Source: Bin52 sp965243345 (GTDB lineage Bacteria; Pseudomonadota; Alphaproteobacteria; Thalassobaculales; Thalassobaculaceae). From it: a stretch of DNA of 64,000 nucleotides. The notes beneath the pieces were generated by a model. The model was not told where the DNA came from and did not search any database. It saw nothing but the letters and a program-made list of their open reading frames with translations. The stretch covers positions 2,914,001 to 2,978,000 of the forward strand of contig CBDEUR010000003.1 of the NCBI GenBank assembly GCA_965243345.1, given 5' to 3'. Shown here one piece after another: positions 1-9,700 of this stretch; the first letter of the stretch is position 1, and each line of letters begins with the position of its first letter. A program made the translations under genes and the position numbers.

Positions 1-385
1 GACCGAACCCCTTCACCGACGCCAGGATCATGCGCGGATTGATCTGCTGGATACGCTCCCATCCGAACCCCATCCGGTCGATTGCACCGGGCGCGAAGTT
101 CTCCACCATGACGTCACACGTCCGGATCAGGCGTTCCAGCACCTCCTTGCCGGTCTCGTGCTTGGTGTTGATCTCGATCGAGCGCTTGTTGTGGTTCAGC
201 ATCGTGAAGTAGAGCGAGTCCGCCCCGGGGACATCGACCAGCTGCTTGCGGGTGGCGTCCCCGACCCCCGGCCGTTCCACCTTGATGACATCCGCTCCGA
301 GCCACGCCAGCAGCTGCGTGCAGGTCGGTCCTGACTGGACGTGTGTGAAATCCAGGATCCGTACCCCGTCCAGCGCCTTGCCCAT
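1..385 (-). CDS. frc: Formyl-CoA:oxalate CoA-transferase (class III), N-terminal part; cut by window edge
   Basis: Class III CoA-transferase that moves CoA from formyl-CoA to oxalate in the cytosol. Only the first ~128 residues are in the window. The start reads LDFTHVQSGPTCTQ, with Gln17 at the place of the active-site Gln17 of Oxalobacter Frc; SLYFTMLNHNKRSIE and VMVENFAPGAIDRMGFGWE are also nearly the Frc text. The catalytic aspartate (Asp169 in Frc) lies outside the window, so activity cannot be confirmed. The ATG at 385 has GGAGG five bases upstream and a good promoter at 435-463. Other class III transferases (CaiB, BaiF) share the fold, but the match to Frc is closer. A 2-hydroxyacyl-CoA lyase that could use formyl-CoA lies about 26 kb away. 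Confidence 0.85.
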   Translation of the reverse strand, partial: MGKALDGVRILDFTHVQSGPTCTQLLAWLGADVIKVERPGVGDATRKQLVDVPGADSLYFTMLNHNKRSIEINTKHETGKEVLERLIRTCDVMVENFAPGAIDRMGFGWERIQQINPRMILASVKGFG

Positions 386-433
386 CGCGACCTCCGCCCT
401 GTCTGTCACGCCCGCCTACCGTCTCGGGTGCCT

Positions 434-445
434 GTCTATACAGAC
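434..445. promoter_or_regulatory. Palindrome over the frc -10 box, possible repressor operator
   Basis: GTCTATACAGAC is an imperfect palindrome (five of six symmetric pairs) that covers the -10 box of the frc promoter. A TATAC core between GT and AC half-sites resembles operators of GntR/FadR-type repressors, but no such regulator is in the window, so the binding protein is a guess. Confidence 0.3.
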
Positions 446-463
446 CGCATCCGGCGGTGGCAA
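435..463 (-). promoter_or_regulatory. Sigma-70-type promoter of the frc gene
   Basis: On the minus strand the -35 is TTGCCA (463-458), the spacer 17 bases and the -10 TATAGA (440-435). Each box matches the consensus at five of six or close to it. Transcription would begin near 428, giving a leader of about 43 bases that includes the GGAGG ribosome site. Confidence 0.6.
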
Positions 464-567
464 ACCTCCGCGCGACACCGCAACGGCATCCGCAGGATGA
501 GGCACCTTGCCACCACCGTACCCGACGGAAACGCCCGCCTCGGGGCGCCCGGCAGCCCCCCGTGTCG

Positions 568-1668
568 TCAGGCCGCCGCCCGTGCGTGCTGGGCCAGACG
601 CGGCATGATCTCCTCGGCCAGCATGGTCATCGACCTGCGGCAGAACACCGGATCATCCCACTCGTGCGCCATGGCGGTCAGGACTCCGAACGGCCCGACG
701 CGATCACGCAGGGCCACCAGCTTGTCCATCACCGTGCCGGGTGAGCCGAAGGCGACCTGCGACTCGGCAATCTCGCTCCAGGTCACGTTGTCGGGATCGG
801 GGTGATCGTCCGGCGCGGCAAATCTCGCGATGCCGCGTGCACGAACCGAACTCTCGAAATAGCGGAACCAGAAGGCCATCGGGCCGTCGGGGTCCAGCAC
901 GTAGTCCCGCGCCTCCTCGTCTGACTGTGCGACGACAATGCTGCGCGAAACCCGCCAGATCGACGGGTCCGGACGCCGTCCTGCCCGTTCGCATCCCTCG
1001 GCGTACTTCTCCCAGTGGCTCGCCGTGTAGCGCGGCTGCAGGAAGGCTGCACCCGATATCGGAATCCACCCGTTTTGCCCGGCCATCAGCGCACTTCCGG
1101 ATCCCGGCGACATGATCGAAATCGCGATCGGGGGATGTGGTTTCTGGTACGGCCTGATGAAGTGACCGACGCCGAACTCCGAGCGGTCCATGTCCTGTAT
1201 CCGCACCGCCCACTGTTCTCCCGCACGGTCATACGGCGGTTCCTGCTGCCAAATGGCCAGGATGTGCTCGATCGACTCGCGGACCAGGGCGCCGCGATCG
1301 GTGTCGCCGCCGACCTCGAAGAGCTCGACGTCGGAGGACAGGCTCCCGGTTCCGATCCCCATCAGGAACCGTCCGCGGGAGAGATGGTCGAACAGCGCGG
1401 CCTGCCCCGCGACCTGGGCCGGATGTTGATTGGGCAGGCAGAACACCCCGGTCCCGAGCTTGATGGTGCGGGTTTCGTTGAGCAGGGTCGCGAGGAACAC
1501 AAGCGGTGCGGTGATCGGCTCGACCGTGGCACTGGCATGCTCACCGATCCAGCACTCCTCGAACCCCAGCCTGTCCGCCAGGATGATGGTCTCACGATCT
1601 TCTTCGAGAACCTGGGTCAGGTCCCTGGCCGGATCGTGCACCGGCTGCATGAAAAGTCCCAGACGCAT
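568..1668 (-). CDS. LLM-class flavin-dependent monooxygenase (luciferase-like)
   Basis: A 366-residue bacterial-luciferase-like TIM-barrel oxidoreductase, expected to use FMNH2 or F420 and to oxidise a small organic molecule. It begins MRLGLFMQPVHDPARDL, followed by the family pieces GFEECWIGEH (near residue 45), TIKLGTGVFCLPNQHP and GRFLMGIGTGSLSSD. The long C-terminal region with FGSPGTVMDKL fits the limonene-monooxygenase/alkanal-monooxygenase branch. The start at 1668 is chosen because AAGGAGAGGG precedes it directly; an upstream in-frame extension to 1884 has no family content. It stands alone between a 182-base and a 374-base gap. The substrate cannot be told from the sequence. Confidence 0.8.
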   Translation of the reverse strand: MRLGLFMQPVHDPARDLTQVLEEDRETIILADRLGFEECWIGEHASATVEPITAPLVFLATLLNETRTIKLGTGVFCLPNQHPAQVAGQAALFDHLSRGRFLMGIGTGSLSSDVELFEVGGDTDRGALVRESIEHILAIWQQEPPYDRAGEQWAVRIQDMDRSEFGVGHFIRPYQKPHPPIAISIMSPGSGSALMAGQNGWIPISGAAFLQPRYTASHWEKYAEGCERAGRRPDPSIWRVSRSIVVAQSDEEARDYVLDPDGPMAFWFRYFESSVRARGIARFAAPDDHPDPDNVTWSEIAESQVAFGSPGTVMDKLVALRDRVGPFGVLTAMAHEWDDPVFCRRSMTMLAEEIMPRLAQHARAAA

Positions 1669-2042
1669 CACCCTCTCCTTCGCGACATGGCCACACCGAC
1701 CGGATAGTAGCGTATCCCCCCGCCCGCTTCCACGCCGGTCGGTCGCAAGGCATGTGTGTCGTGGCGAACCCGGGGTGCGGGCCGGACCAAGGCAGCACCG
1801 GTCTGAGCAGCAGGACATATTCCCCCGGGGTCGTCGGCCGCCTGACGCCGGTACTGTTCGGTCCTCAAGGCGGAGTCCCGTCAATCGAGGCCACGCAGAC
1901 GGATCTGCCGCTCGTCACGCTGGAGAAATCGGACCGGGTCTAGCCTGCAGCGACACGGCATGCCGACTGCCCGATCTCTCCGGCACTGTTCCACCAGGAC
2001 TCCCGGAACACCGCGTCACCGGATGTGCCACAGTCCGGTCCG
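1669..2042. other. 374-base intergenic stretch without a gene
   Basis: This gap lies between the start of the LLM oxidoreductase (1668) and the end of the alpha/beta hydrolase (2043), both on the minus strand. I see no convincing coding frame, tRNA or strong terminator. A TACTAT-like -10 (minus strand, near 1707) without a recognisable -35 could serve the LLM gene. Confidence 0.5.
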
Positions 2043-2921
2043 TCATCCGGTCGGCGGCACCACACGCAGCAGGAAACGAATCACCGACTGCGCAAACAGG
2101 TCGTTCCTGTCGCCTGCCACCATGTGCGCCGCATTTCCGACACGGGCGTACTCGGCATGCGGCACCTGTTCGAGAAAGGCACGGGCACCCTCCTCGCTCA
2201 GCACGTCCGACATGCCGCCCCGGACCAGCAGCACCGGCAGGTCCAGGCTGTCGGCCGCGTCCGAGAGGCGCTGCCGGTACCCGGGGTCACCGACCTGGGA
2301 CAGGCGGCGTGCCGGGTCCCAGTGCCAGACGTACTTTCCGTTCGCGGCCAGCCTGACGTTCTTCGCCAGGCCGTCGAGGGTGCGCGGGCGCTTGCGGTGC
2401 GGCTGGTATCTCGCGATCGCCTCGGCAACCTCCTTCAGACTGTCGAACCCTTCCGGTTTCTGGTCCATGAAGTCCCGAATCCGGGCGCGTCCGTCCGCCT
2501 CGATCCGGGGCGCGATATCGACCATGACCAGGGCCCGCGCCTCGACCCGCCGCTCGCCGACCGCAACCAGGGCGGTGGCACCTCCCATGGACGCTCCCAC
2601 CAGTACCGGGGGGACAGTCCCCAGTTCGCCGATCACGCAGCCGAGATCGGCAACCATCCGGTCGACACCGTAGCCATCCCTTCCGGCCCAGCCGGAATCA
2701 CCGTGGCCCCGCGCGTCGAACGCGATCGCGTTGTACCCCGAAGCTCCGAGCCGCTGACCGGCACCCCGCCAGGAATGACGGGTCTGGCCGCCGCCATGCA
2801 TCAGGATCACCGGCACGCCGTCCGGATTTCCCCAGCTGTCGGCTGCAAGTCGAACTCCCCCGTGACCCGTCCACACGTGCCGGGGCTGCGGGGTTCCGGG
2901 TAACCGTTCACCTGCGCTCAT
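2043..2921 (-). CDS. Alpha/beta hydrolase
   Basis: A 292-residue cytosolic hydrolase of the alpha/beta fold. The oxyanion region MHGGGQTRHSW is near residues 41-51, the nucleophile elbow GASMGG puts the serine at 111, and an aspartate in RGGMSD and a late histidine in NAAHMVAGD complete a plausible triad. This layout is typical of haloperoxidase/epoxide-hydrolase-like or ester hydrolases; the substrate is unknown. The start at 2921 has GGAGAAGGA upstream; the longer in-frame extension to 3131 is arginine- and proline-rich without family content and is rejected. It is transcribed away from the enolase-superfamily gene at 3131. Confidence 0.8.
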   Translation of the reverse strand: MSAGERLPGTPQPRHVWTGHGGVRLAADSWGNPDGVPVILMHGGGQTRHSWRGAGQRLGASGYNAIAFDARGHGDSGWAGRDGYGVDRMVADLGCVIGELGTVPPVLVGASMGGATALVAVGERRVEARALVMVDIAPRIEADGRARIRDFMDQKPEGFDSLKEVAEAIARYQPHRKRPRTLDGLAKNVRLAANGKYVWHWDPARRLSQVGDPGYRQRLSDAADSLDLPVLLVRGGMSDVLSEEGARAFLEQVPHAEYARVGNAAHMVAGDRNDLFAQSVIRFLLRVVPPTG

Positions 2922-3130
2922 TGCGGTTCCTTCTCCGGTCGTGATCGAGCGCGCGCAGCTTGCCGCGAGTCCCCGCCACGTCAAGAGGCGTGACGCCACC
3001 CCCGTCACTGGTTCATGATCCCCCATCCAGGCGGCGCGGTGCAGGGCACCGGGATGCCGAAAGGACAGAACGAGGGGGCTGGCCGACATCAGGCCCGCCG
3101 GGCAGGCACCCGGGTTCAGGGGCGCAGACA

Positions 3131-4240
3131 ATGATCATCGACAGCATCGAAGCCGTGCCGCTGCGCATCCCGCTTTCCCGGGACTTCGGCGGCAGTGTCT
3201 ACACAGTGACGTCCCGGTGCACGGTGGTCACGCGGCTCCAGGTTCGTGACGGTCCGCTGGCCGAGATCTACAACGGCGACAACCGCAGCCACGGGGTCGA
3301 GATTGCAAGCCTGATCAACGACCGGCTGGCACCCCTGGTAACGGGCGGTGACGTGCGCAACTGGCAACGCCACGCCGCGTGCCTCGAGGCGGAGATACCC
3401 GGCGCCGCCATGTCTCCCGAACTGATGATGCAGGCCATCGCCTGCGTCGACTGCGCCATCTGGGACGCGGCCGCACGCTGCTACCGGACCAGCGTGTCAC
3501 AGCTGCTCGGCGGCTATCGCCGGGAAATGCCGATCATCTCGATCGGCGGGTACTACCAGGACGGCAAGACCCCGTCCGACCTCGCCGGGGAAATGCGCCT
3601 CCTGCGCGACCGCGGCATGGCCGGCTGCAAGGTGAAGGTCGGCGGGCTGTCGCCGCAGGAGGATGCAGAGCGGGTAAGGGCGGCACGTGACGGCGCAGGC
3701 CCTGACTTCATGCTCGCGGTCGACGCCAACCGGGGCTGGTCGTGGCGCGACGCCGCGCGGTTTGCCAGCCTCGTGGAGCATCTCGACATCGCCTGGTTCG
3801 AGGAACCCTGTCACTGGTTCGACGACATCGAGGGCATGCGTGAACTGCGGGGCCGGACCTCGATACCGATCAATGCCGGCCAGAGCGAAATCACCGGCCA
3901 GGCGATGCGCCGGCTGATCAACTCCGGCGCCGTCGACATGGTCAACAATGACGCTTCGGAGTCCGGCGGGGTGTCGGGCTGGTTGCGCGTCGCCGGACTG
4001 GCAAGACTGGCCGGTCTGACGATGACCCACCACGAGGAGCCCCAGATCGCGCTCCACCTGCTGGCGGCACATCCTCACGGGTACTGCGTCGAGTGCTTCG
4101 CGGACCCGGAACGAGATCCGCTGTGGAACGGGATGCTCAGCACCGGACCGGAAATCGGCGACGGAGTCATCCGGCTTGCCGATGAGGCCGGTTTTGGAGT
4201 GACGATCGATCCCGATGCGGTTACACGCTACAGGATATGA
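3131..4240 (+). CDS. Mandelate racemase/muconate lactonizing enzyme family protein
   Basis: A 369-residue member of the enolase superfamily, which abstracts a proton alpha to a carboxylate on a Mg2+-bound substrate. Visible residues are the KxK motif (Lys167, Lys169 in GCKVKVGG), the metal ligands Asp198 (VDANRGW), Glu224 (WFEEP) and Glu253 (NAGQSE), and a late His-His-Glu at 300-303 (HHEEPQ). KxK plus a late histidine is the two-base layout of mandelate racemase or sugar-acid dehydratases. ATG at 3131 has a weak AGGGG upstream. It is divergent from the alpha/beta hydrolase; 51 bases separate it from the next gene. Substrate not predictable. Confidence 0.85.
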   Translation: MIIDSIEAVPLRIPLSRDFGGSVYTVTSRCTVVTRLQVRDGPLAEIYNGDNRSHGVEIASLINDRLAPLVTGGDVRNWQRHAACLEAEIPGAAMSPELMMQAIACVDCAIWDAAARCYRTSVSQLLGGYRREMPIISIGGYYQDGKTPSDLAGEMRLLRDRGMAGCKVKVGGLSPQEDAERVRAARDGAGPDFMLAVDANRGWSWRDAARFASLVEHLDIAWFEEPCHWFDDIEGMRELRGRTSIPINAGQSEITGQAMRRLINSGAVDMVNNDASESGGVSGWLRVAGLARLAGLTMTHHEEPQIALHLLAAHPHGYCVECFADPERDPLWNGMLSTGPEIGDGVIRLADEAGFGVTIDPDAVTRYRI

Positions 4241-4291
4241 ACGGGGACACCAGGTGATTCGGACCGGGCGCGGCGTGATGGCGGACAGGCA

Positions 4292-5029
4292 ATGAGCATC
4301 TGGGGAAAGGTCATAGGCGGGGCGGCGGGGCTCGCTCTGGGCGGGCCGATCGGTGCGCTGCTGGGCGCCGTCGCCGGCCATGCCGTCGACCGGATGACCA
4401 CGTCGCAGCCGGATGTCCCCGACGAGGAGGCATCGACCCACAAGGTTGCGTTCACGATCGGGGTGATCGTGCTGTCGGCAAAGATGGCCAAGGCCGATGG
4501 TGTCGTCACCCGCGACGAGGTCAGGGCGTTCCGCGAGGCCTTCCACGTACCGGAAAGCGAGGCAGGCAACGTCGCCAAGGTCTGGAACCAGGCGCGTCGC
4601 GACGTCAGTGGGTTCGAGACCTACGCCAGGCAGATCGCCCGGCTGTTCAGCCCCGGCTCGCCGGTACTCGGGGAGCTGCTCGTCAGCCTGCTGCACATTG
4701 CCAAGGCCGACGGGGTCGTCCACGAGAACGAGCTTGCCTACCTGAAGCGGATCGCCGAGATATTCGGCTTCGACGCCGAGGCGTTCCAGAAGCTGCTCGC
4801 CATGCACGGCGCTGCTCCCGAGGAGGATCCCTACCAGGTGCTCGGGGTCACGACTGACACCGCCGATGACGAGATCAAGGCCACCTACCGGCGCCTGATC
4901 CGCGAGCACCACCCCGACCGCCTGGTCGCACAGGGCCTGCCGGAGGAATTTGTCCGCCAGGCAAACGACAGGATGGCGGCGATCAACGCGGCCTACGACA
5001 GGATCACGCGGAGCCGTTCCCTGGCGTGA
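4292..5029 (+). CDS. TerB-DnaJ co-chaperone, DjlA-like
   Basis: A 245-residue protein with three parts. Residues ~6-33 are a glycine/alanine-rich hydrophobic helix that probably anchors it in the inner membrane. Residues ~50-165 are a helical TerB-type domain with the repeated phrase AKADGV (near 67 and 133). The C-terminus (~178-240) is a J domain opening DPYQVLGV and holding the HPD motif in REHHPDRL. This order is that of DjlA, which stimulates DnaK ATPase at the membrane. It follows the enolase-superfamily gene by 51 bases but has no clear link to it. Confidence 0.85.
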   Translation: MSIWGKVIGGAAGLALGGPIGALLGAVAGHAVDRMTTSQPDVPDEEASTHKVAFTIGVIVLSAKMAKADGVVTRDEVRAFREAFHVPESEAGNVAKVWNQARRDVSGFETYARQIARLFSPGSPVLGELLVSLLHIAKADGVVHENELAYLKRIAEIFGFDAEAFQKLLAMHGAAPEEDPYQVLGVTTDTADDEIKATYRRLIREHHPDRLVAQGLPEEFVRQANDRMAAINAAYDRITRSRSLA

Positions 5030-5186
5030 CGGCCCCGGGCCGTTCGCCGCGGGTGCGGCTGTCCCGCAGGCCGCCACGGAGGTCCGCTGCCCCGGGCCCG
5101 GACTGACCGGAACGATGCCCGGGCCGGCAGGGTGGGCGGCCCGGGGTTCTCCGCGGCCGGACCCCATGCCGGATGCCTGGACGGTC

Positions 5187-5215
5187 TTGACGGCCGGTCA
5201 TGAACAAATCATGAT
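5187..5215 (+). promoter_or_regulatory. Promoter of imuB-dnaE2
   Basis: TTGACG (5187-5192), a 17-base spacer and CATGAT (5210-5215) form a sigma-70-type promoter with a start point near 5222. That start point favours ATG 5249 rather than the in-frame ATG at 5222 as the imuB start. The -10 lies inside the putative LexA site. Confidence 0.55.
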
Positions 5216-5227
5216 CACAAAATGAAC
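5202..5227. promoter_or_regulatory. Putative LexA (SOS) operator, overlapping double site
   Basis: The sequence reads GAAC, seven bases, GATC, seven bases, GAAC. The alphaproteobacterial LexA box is GTTC-N7-GTTC, whose complement is GAAC-N7-GAAC, so this is two overlapping boxes that share the middle half-site, each with seven of eight bases. It covers the -10 and start point of the imuB promoter, where a repressor would block transcription. Confidence 0.6.
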
Positions 5228-5248
5228 GATAATTGCCAGGCTCCGCGC

Positions 5249-6781
5249 ATGACATCGCTGCCGGCCGTGCCCCGTCGGATCCTGTATCTCTGGCTGCCGG
5301 GTCTGGCACTCGAGCGGCTCGACACTGCATTCGGTGCCGGCCCGACGGTCATCGTGCATGGCGCGGGCGGCCGCCGCGAGGTCATCGCTGCCTGCCCCCT
5401 GGCACTGGCAGCCGGCATCGTCCCGGGTCGGTCGGCCGCGGACGCCCGTGCCCTTGTACCGGGCCTGCACATGCTTCCGGCGGACACGGATGGCCAGCAG
5501 GCAACACTCGAGACCCTCGCCGACTGGTGCGGCCGCTATTCTCCGACGGTGTCCACCGACCCGCCGGCGCAGACCCGCGGTGACGGCGGGGTGTGGCTCG
5601 ACGTGACCGGCTGCGCGCACCTGTCCGGCGGCGAGACGGCGCTGTGCCGCGATATCCATGCCCGGCTGACCGGGCTCGGCTGGACCGCCCGGATCGCTCT
5701 TGCCGACACCCCCGGTACGGCCTGGGCAGTTGCCCGGTTCTCGAGCCCCGACCTGGTGGTGGTGCCCCCGGGCGCCCAGCGGGCCGCGATCAGCCCGTTG
5801 CCGGTCGCGGCACTGCGCCTGCCGGCAGAAACCACCGAGGCCCTCGGAAAGGTCGGAATGCGCCGCATCGGAACCCTGTTCGAGGTTCCCCGTGCATCGA
5901 TCGCCCCGCGTTTCGGCAGGGAGGTGACACTCCGGATCGACCAGGCCCTGGGCACGGCGCCGGATCCGCTGCCGCATCGCCCCTTCGCCGTGCCGCACCG
6001 GGTGGGGATGTCCGTGCCGGAACCGGTGGGCACCCGCGACGCTCTCGAGCATCTGGCCCGGAACCTGCTGCAGCGGCTGATCGCACGCATGGCACGCGCA
6101 GGTCTCGGGGTCCGCCGGCTCGAACTGGTCTTCCGCCGGGTGGACGGATCGGCACAGCGCCTTGCGGTCGGCACCAGTCGGTGTTCACGCGATGCCGCCG
6201 CCCTCTGGCGGCTGTTCGCGCAGCACCTCGATACGGTCGATCCCGGCTTCGGCATCGAGACCGCGTTCCTCGAAGCCGTCATCGTCGAACCGTTCCTGGC
6301 AGAAACCCCGGACTTCTCCGGCAGGGGCGATGGTGTCGGACTGGCCGACCTGCGCGACCGGATCACAAACCGTCTCGGCACTGCAGCGGTCACGCGGGCG
6401 GTCCCGCAGTCAAGCCACCTGCCGGAACTGGCGGAAGTCCGGGCCCGGGCCTGCCGGTCCGGCTGGCCGGCCGACGCGCCGGGCCCCCGCCGCGAGCGGC
6501 CGCTGCAGCTGCTGCATCCACCGGAACCGGTGACGGCGGTCGCGCTTGTCCCCGACCATCCGCCGGTCCGGTTTCGCTGGCGCGGGACCGATATCCGCGT
6601 CGTCTGCGCAACCGGACCGGAACGGCTGGCACCGGAATGGTGGCGGGAAACCCGGCGGATCCGGACCCGCGACTACTTCCGGGTCGAGGACGGGGACGGC
6701 CGGCGCTACTGGCTGTTCCGCGAAGGTCTTGCCGAGCGCGGTGAAACACCGGCCTGGCACCTGCATGGCCTGTTTGCCTGA
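5249..6781 (+). CDS. imuB: ImuB, Y-family polymerase-like mutagenesis protein
   Basis: A 510-residue ImuB-type protein (DNA polymerase Y family, non-catalytic hub) of the damage-induced mutasome. It begins RRILYLWLPGLALERLD, where a true Y polymerase would carry its first catalytic acidic residues. ATFRALV-type palm text, PEPVGTRDALEHLARNLLQRL and the C-terminal RTRDYFRVEDGDGRRYWLFREGL are typical ImuB pieces. ImuB binds the sliding clamp and DnaE2. The start at 5249 is preferred over 5222 because the promoter start point is near 5222. dnaE2 follows with a two-base gap. The usual partner imuA is not upstream. Regulation is likely by LexA through the site at 5202-5227. Confidence 0.88.
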   Translation: MTSLPAVPRRILYLWLPGLALERLDTAFGAGPTVIVHGAGGRREVIAACPLALAAGIVPGRSAADARALVPGLHMLPADTDGQQATLETLADWCGRYSPTVSTDPPAQTRGDGGVWLDVTGCAHLSGGETALCRDIHARLTGLGWTARIALADTPGTAWAVARFSSPDLVVVPPGAQRAAISPLPVAALRLPAETTEALGKVGMRRIGTLFEVPRASIAPRFGREVTLRIDQALGTAPDPLPHRPFAVPHRVGMSVPEPVGTRDALEHLARNLLQRLIARMARAGLGVRRLELVFRRVDGSAQRLAVGTSRCSRDAAALWRLFAQHLDTVDPGFGIETAFLEAVIVEPFLAETPDFSGRGDGVGLADLRDRITNRLGTAAVTRAVPQSSHLPELAEVRARACRSGWPADAPGPRRERPLQLLHPPEPVTAVALVPDHPPVRFRWRGTDIRVVCATGPERLAPEWWRETRRIRTRDYFRVEDGDGRRYWLFREGLAERGETPAWHLHGLFA

Positions 6782-6783
6782 TC

Positions 6784-9700
6784 ATGGCCGACTACGCCGA
6801 ACTGCAGATGACCAGCAATTTCAGCTTCCTGCGTGGAGCGTCACACCCGGGCGAACTGATGGAGACCGCCGCGGCACTCCGTTACCAAGCCGCGGCACTC
6901 GCCGACCGCAACAGCCTGGCCGGCATCGTCCGCGCCCACGAGGCCGCCCGGGCAGCCGGCATTCGCCTGATTGTCGGGGCCCGGCTCGATCTCGAGGACG
7001 GCGCGAGCCTGCTCTGCCTGCCCCGTACCCCTGCCGCCTACAGCCGGTTGACCCGGTTGCTGACCCGCGGCAAGCGGCGTGCGGCCAAGGCCGCCTGCCG
7101 GTTGTGGCGCACCGATGTCCGGGACTGTGCCGACGACCAGATCCTGATCGTCCTGCCCCCGCCGCTCCATGCAACACTCGGCTTCGCGAACGAACTGTCG
7201 GACTGGAGCCGCATGGTTCCGGGAGCGGTCTACCTCGCCGGCAGCATCCGGCATGACGGGGCCGACGCCGACCGGTTGGCAGACCTGGCCCTGCTTGCCA
7301 GGGACTGCGGAACACCGCTGGTGGCAACCAACGACGTGCTCTACCACCGCCCGGACCGGCGGCCGCTGCAGGATGTCCTGACCGCGGTCCGGCTGCGCTG
7401 CCCGGTCAGCCGGACCGGATACCGGCTCCACGCCAATGCCGAACGGTACCTGAAGCCTCCCGGGGAATTGGCGCGGCTGTTCAGGCACCATCCGGATGCA
7501 CTGGCCCGCGGCCTCGAAATCGCCGATCGCTGCCGGTTTTCCCTCGACGCCCTTCGTCACGACTATCCCGAGTCACCGGTCGCCCCGGGCCGCACGCCGC
7601 AGCAGGAGCTCGAGGCCCGCACACGCGCCGGCGCGGCGGACCGTTATCCCGGCGGGGTCCCGCAGAAGGTCCGGCGCCAGAACGAGCACGAGCTGACCCT
7701 GGTCGGCCGTCTCGGCTACGCGCCGTATTTCCTGACGGTTCACGACATCGTCACCTTTGCCCGGCAGCGAGGCATACTCTGCCAGGGGCGCGGCTCGGCC
7801 GCGAATTCCTCCATCTGCTACTGTCTCGGCATCACCGCCGTCGACCCCGATACCTCCGACCTCCTGTTCGAACGGTTCATCAGCGAGGAACGCAACGAAC
7901 CGCCCGATATCGACGTGGACTTCGAGCATGAGCGGCGCGAGGAGGTGATCCAGCACATCTACGCGACCTACGGCCGCGACCACGCGGCACTGGCCGCCAC
8001 GGTCATCCGGTACCGGCTCCGCTCGGCACTGCGGGATGTCGGCAAGGCCATGGGGCTCTCACCCGACGTCACCAGCAGCCTGGCCGGCCAGATCCGCAAC
8101 TGGGACGACCGCAGCGGGCTGCGCGCGCAGGTCCGCGAACTCGGGCTGGATCCGGCCGATCGCACCCTGCAGCAGGTCCTGGTCCTCGCCCGGCAGCTTG
8201 CCGGTTTCCCGCGGCACCTCTCGCAGCATGTCGGCGGCTTCGTCATCACCCGGGGCCGGCTCGACGAACTGGTGCCGATCGAGAACGCGGCCATGCCGGA
8301 GCGGACCGTCATCGAGTGGGACAAGGATGACCTCGAGGCTCTCGGCATCCTGAAGATCGACGTGCTCGCGCTCGGAATGCTGACCTGCCTGCGCAAGGGG
8401 TTTGACCTGGTCCGCCGCCATCACGGGCGCGACCTCGATCTCGCCGGTGTTCCGACGGACGATCCGGCCGTCTACGACATGCTGTGCGCCGGTGATTCCC
8501 TCGGCGTGTTCCAGATCGAGAGCCGGGCCCAGATGGCCATGCTGCCGCGGCTGAAGCCGCGCTGCTTCTACGACCTGGTGATCGAGGTTGCCATCGTGCG
8601 GCCCGGACCGATCCAGGGCGACATGGTCCACCCGTACCTGCGGCGGCGCAACGGCGAGGAACCGGTCAGCTTCCCGTCCGCCGAGCTCGAATCCGTCCTT
8701 GGCAAGACCCTCGGCGTGCCGCTGTTCCAGGAACAGGCCATGCGGATTGCCATCGTCTGCGCCGGTTTCACGCCGTCGCAGGCCGACCGCCTGCGACGGG
8801 CCATGGCAACCTTCCGCGCCCCCGGCAACATCGGGCAGTTCGAGGAGAAGATGATCAGCGGAATGGTGGCGCGCGGCCATGACCGTCGCTTCGCCGAACA
8901 GTGTTTCCGGCAGATCAGGGGGTTCGGAAACTACGGGTTTCCGGAGAGCCACGCGGCGAGCTTCGCGCTCCTGGCCTACATCTCGAGCTGGATGAAGTGC
9001 CACGTGCCGGCGGCCTATGCCGCCGCCCTGCTGAATTCGCAGCCCATGGGGTTCTATGCCCCGGCACAGATTGTCGGCGATGCCCGGGAGCACGGGGTGA
9101 CCGTCCTGCCTGCGGATGTCAACCGGATCGGCTGGGACTGCGATCTCGAGCCGGACCGCCCCGACCGGCCGGCACTGCGCCTCGGGCTGCGCCTGGTCAG
9201 GGGATTGCGGCAGCAGGATGCGGACACCATCGTCCGGCATCGCGGCTCCGGCTACCGCACACCGCTCGAGCTTGCCCTGCGAACCGGTCTCGATGCCCCG
9301 GTTCTCGAGAGACTGGCCCGCGGTGACGCCTTCGGGTCCATGGGCCTGTCCCGGCGCGATGCCTTCTGGGCCATTCGCGGCATTGCCGCCGGATCGGGGG
9401 GCGCACCCCTGCCGCTGTTTGCGGCCACGGGCCTGCACCCGGTCGGGCAGGAACCCGACATCAGCCTGCCGCCGGCCCCGCTCGGGGAAGAGGTGGTCGA
9501 TGACTACGAGGCGCTGCGGCTTTCGTTGAAGGCCCATCCCCTGGCCCTGCTGCGCGGTCACCTTGCGGCTGCCGGCTACCGGCCCTGCGAACGGCTCTCG
9601 ACGATCGAGGCCGGCCGCCGCATCCGGGTCAGCGGCCTGGTTCTCGCCCGGCAACGACCCGGAACCGCCCAGGGCGTGGTCTTCATCACGCTCGAGGACG

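Noticed and set aside
568..1884. Longer start for the LLM oxidoreductase at 1884
   Set aside because: The extra 72 residues are Arg/Cys/Gly-rich, lack family content, and an AAGGAGAGGG ribosome site sits before the internal ATG at 1668.
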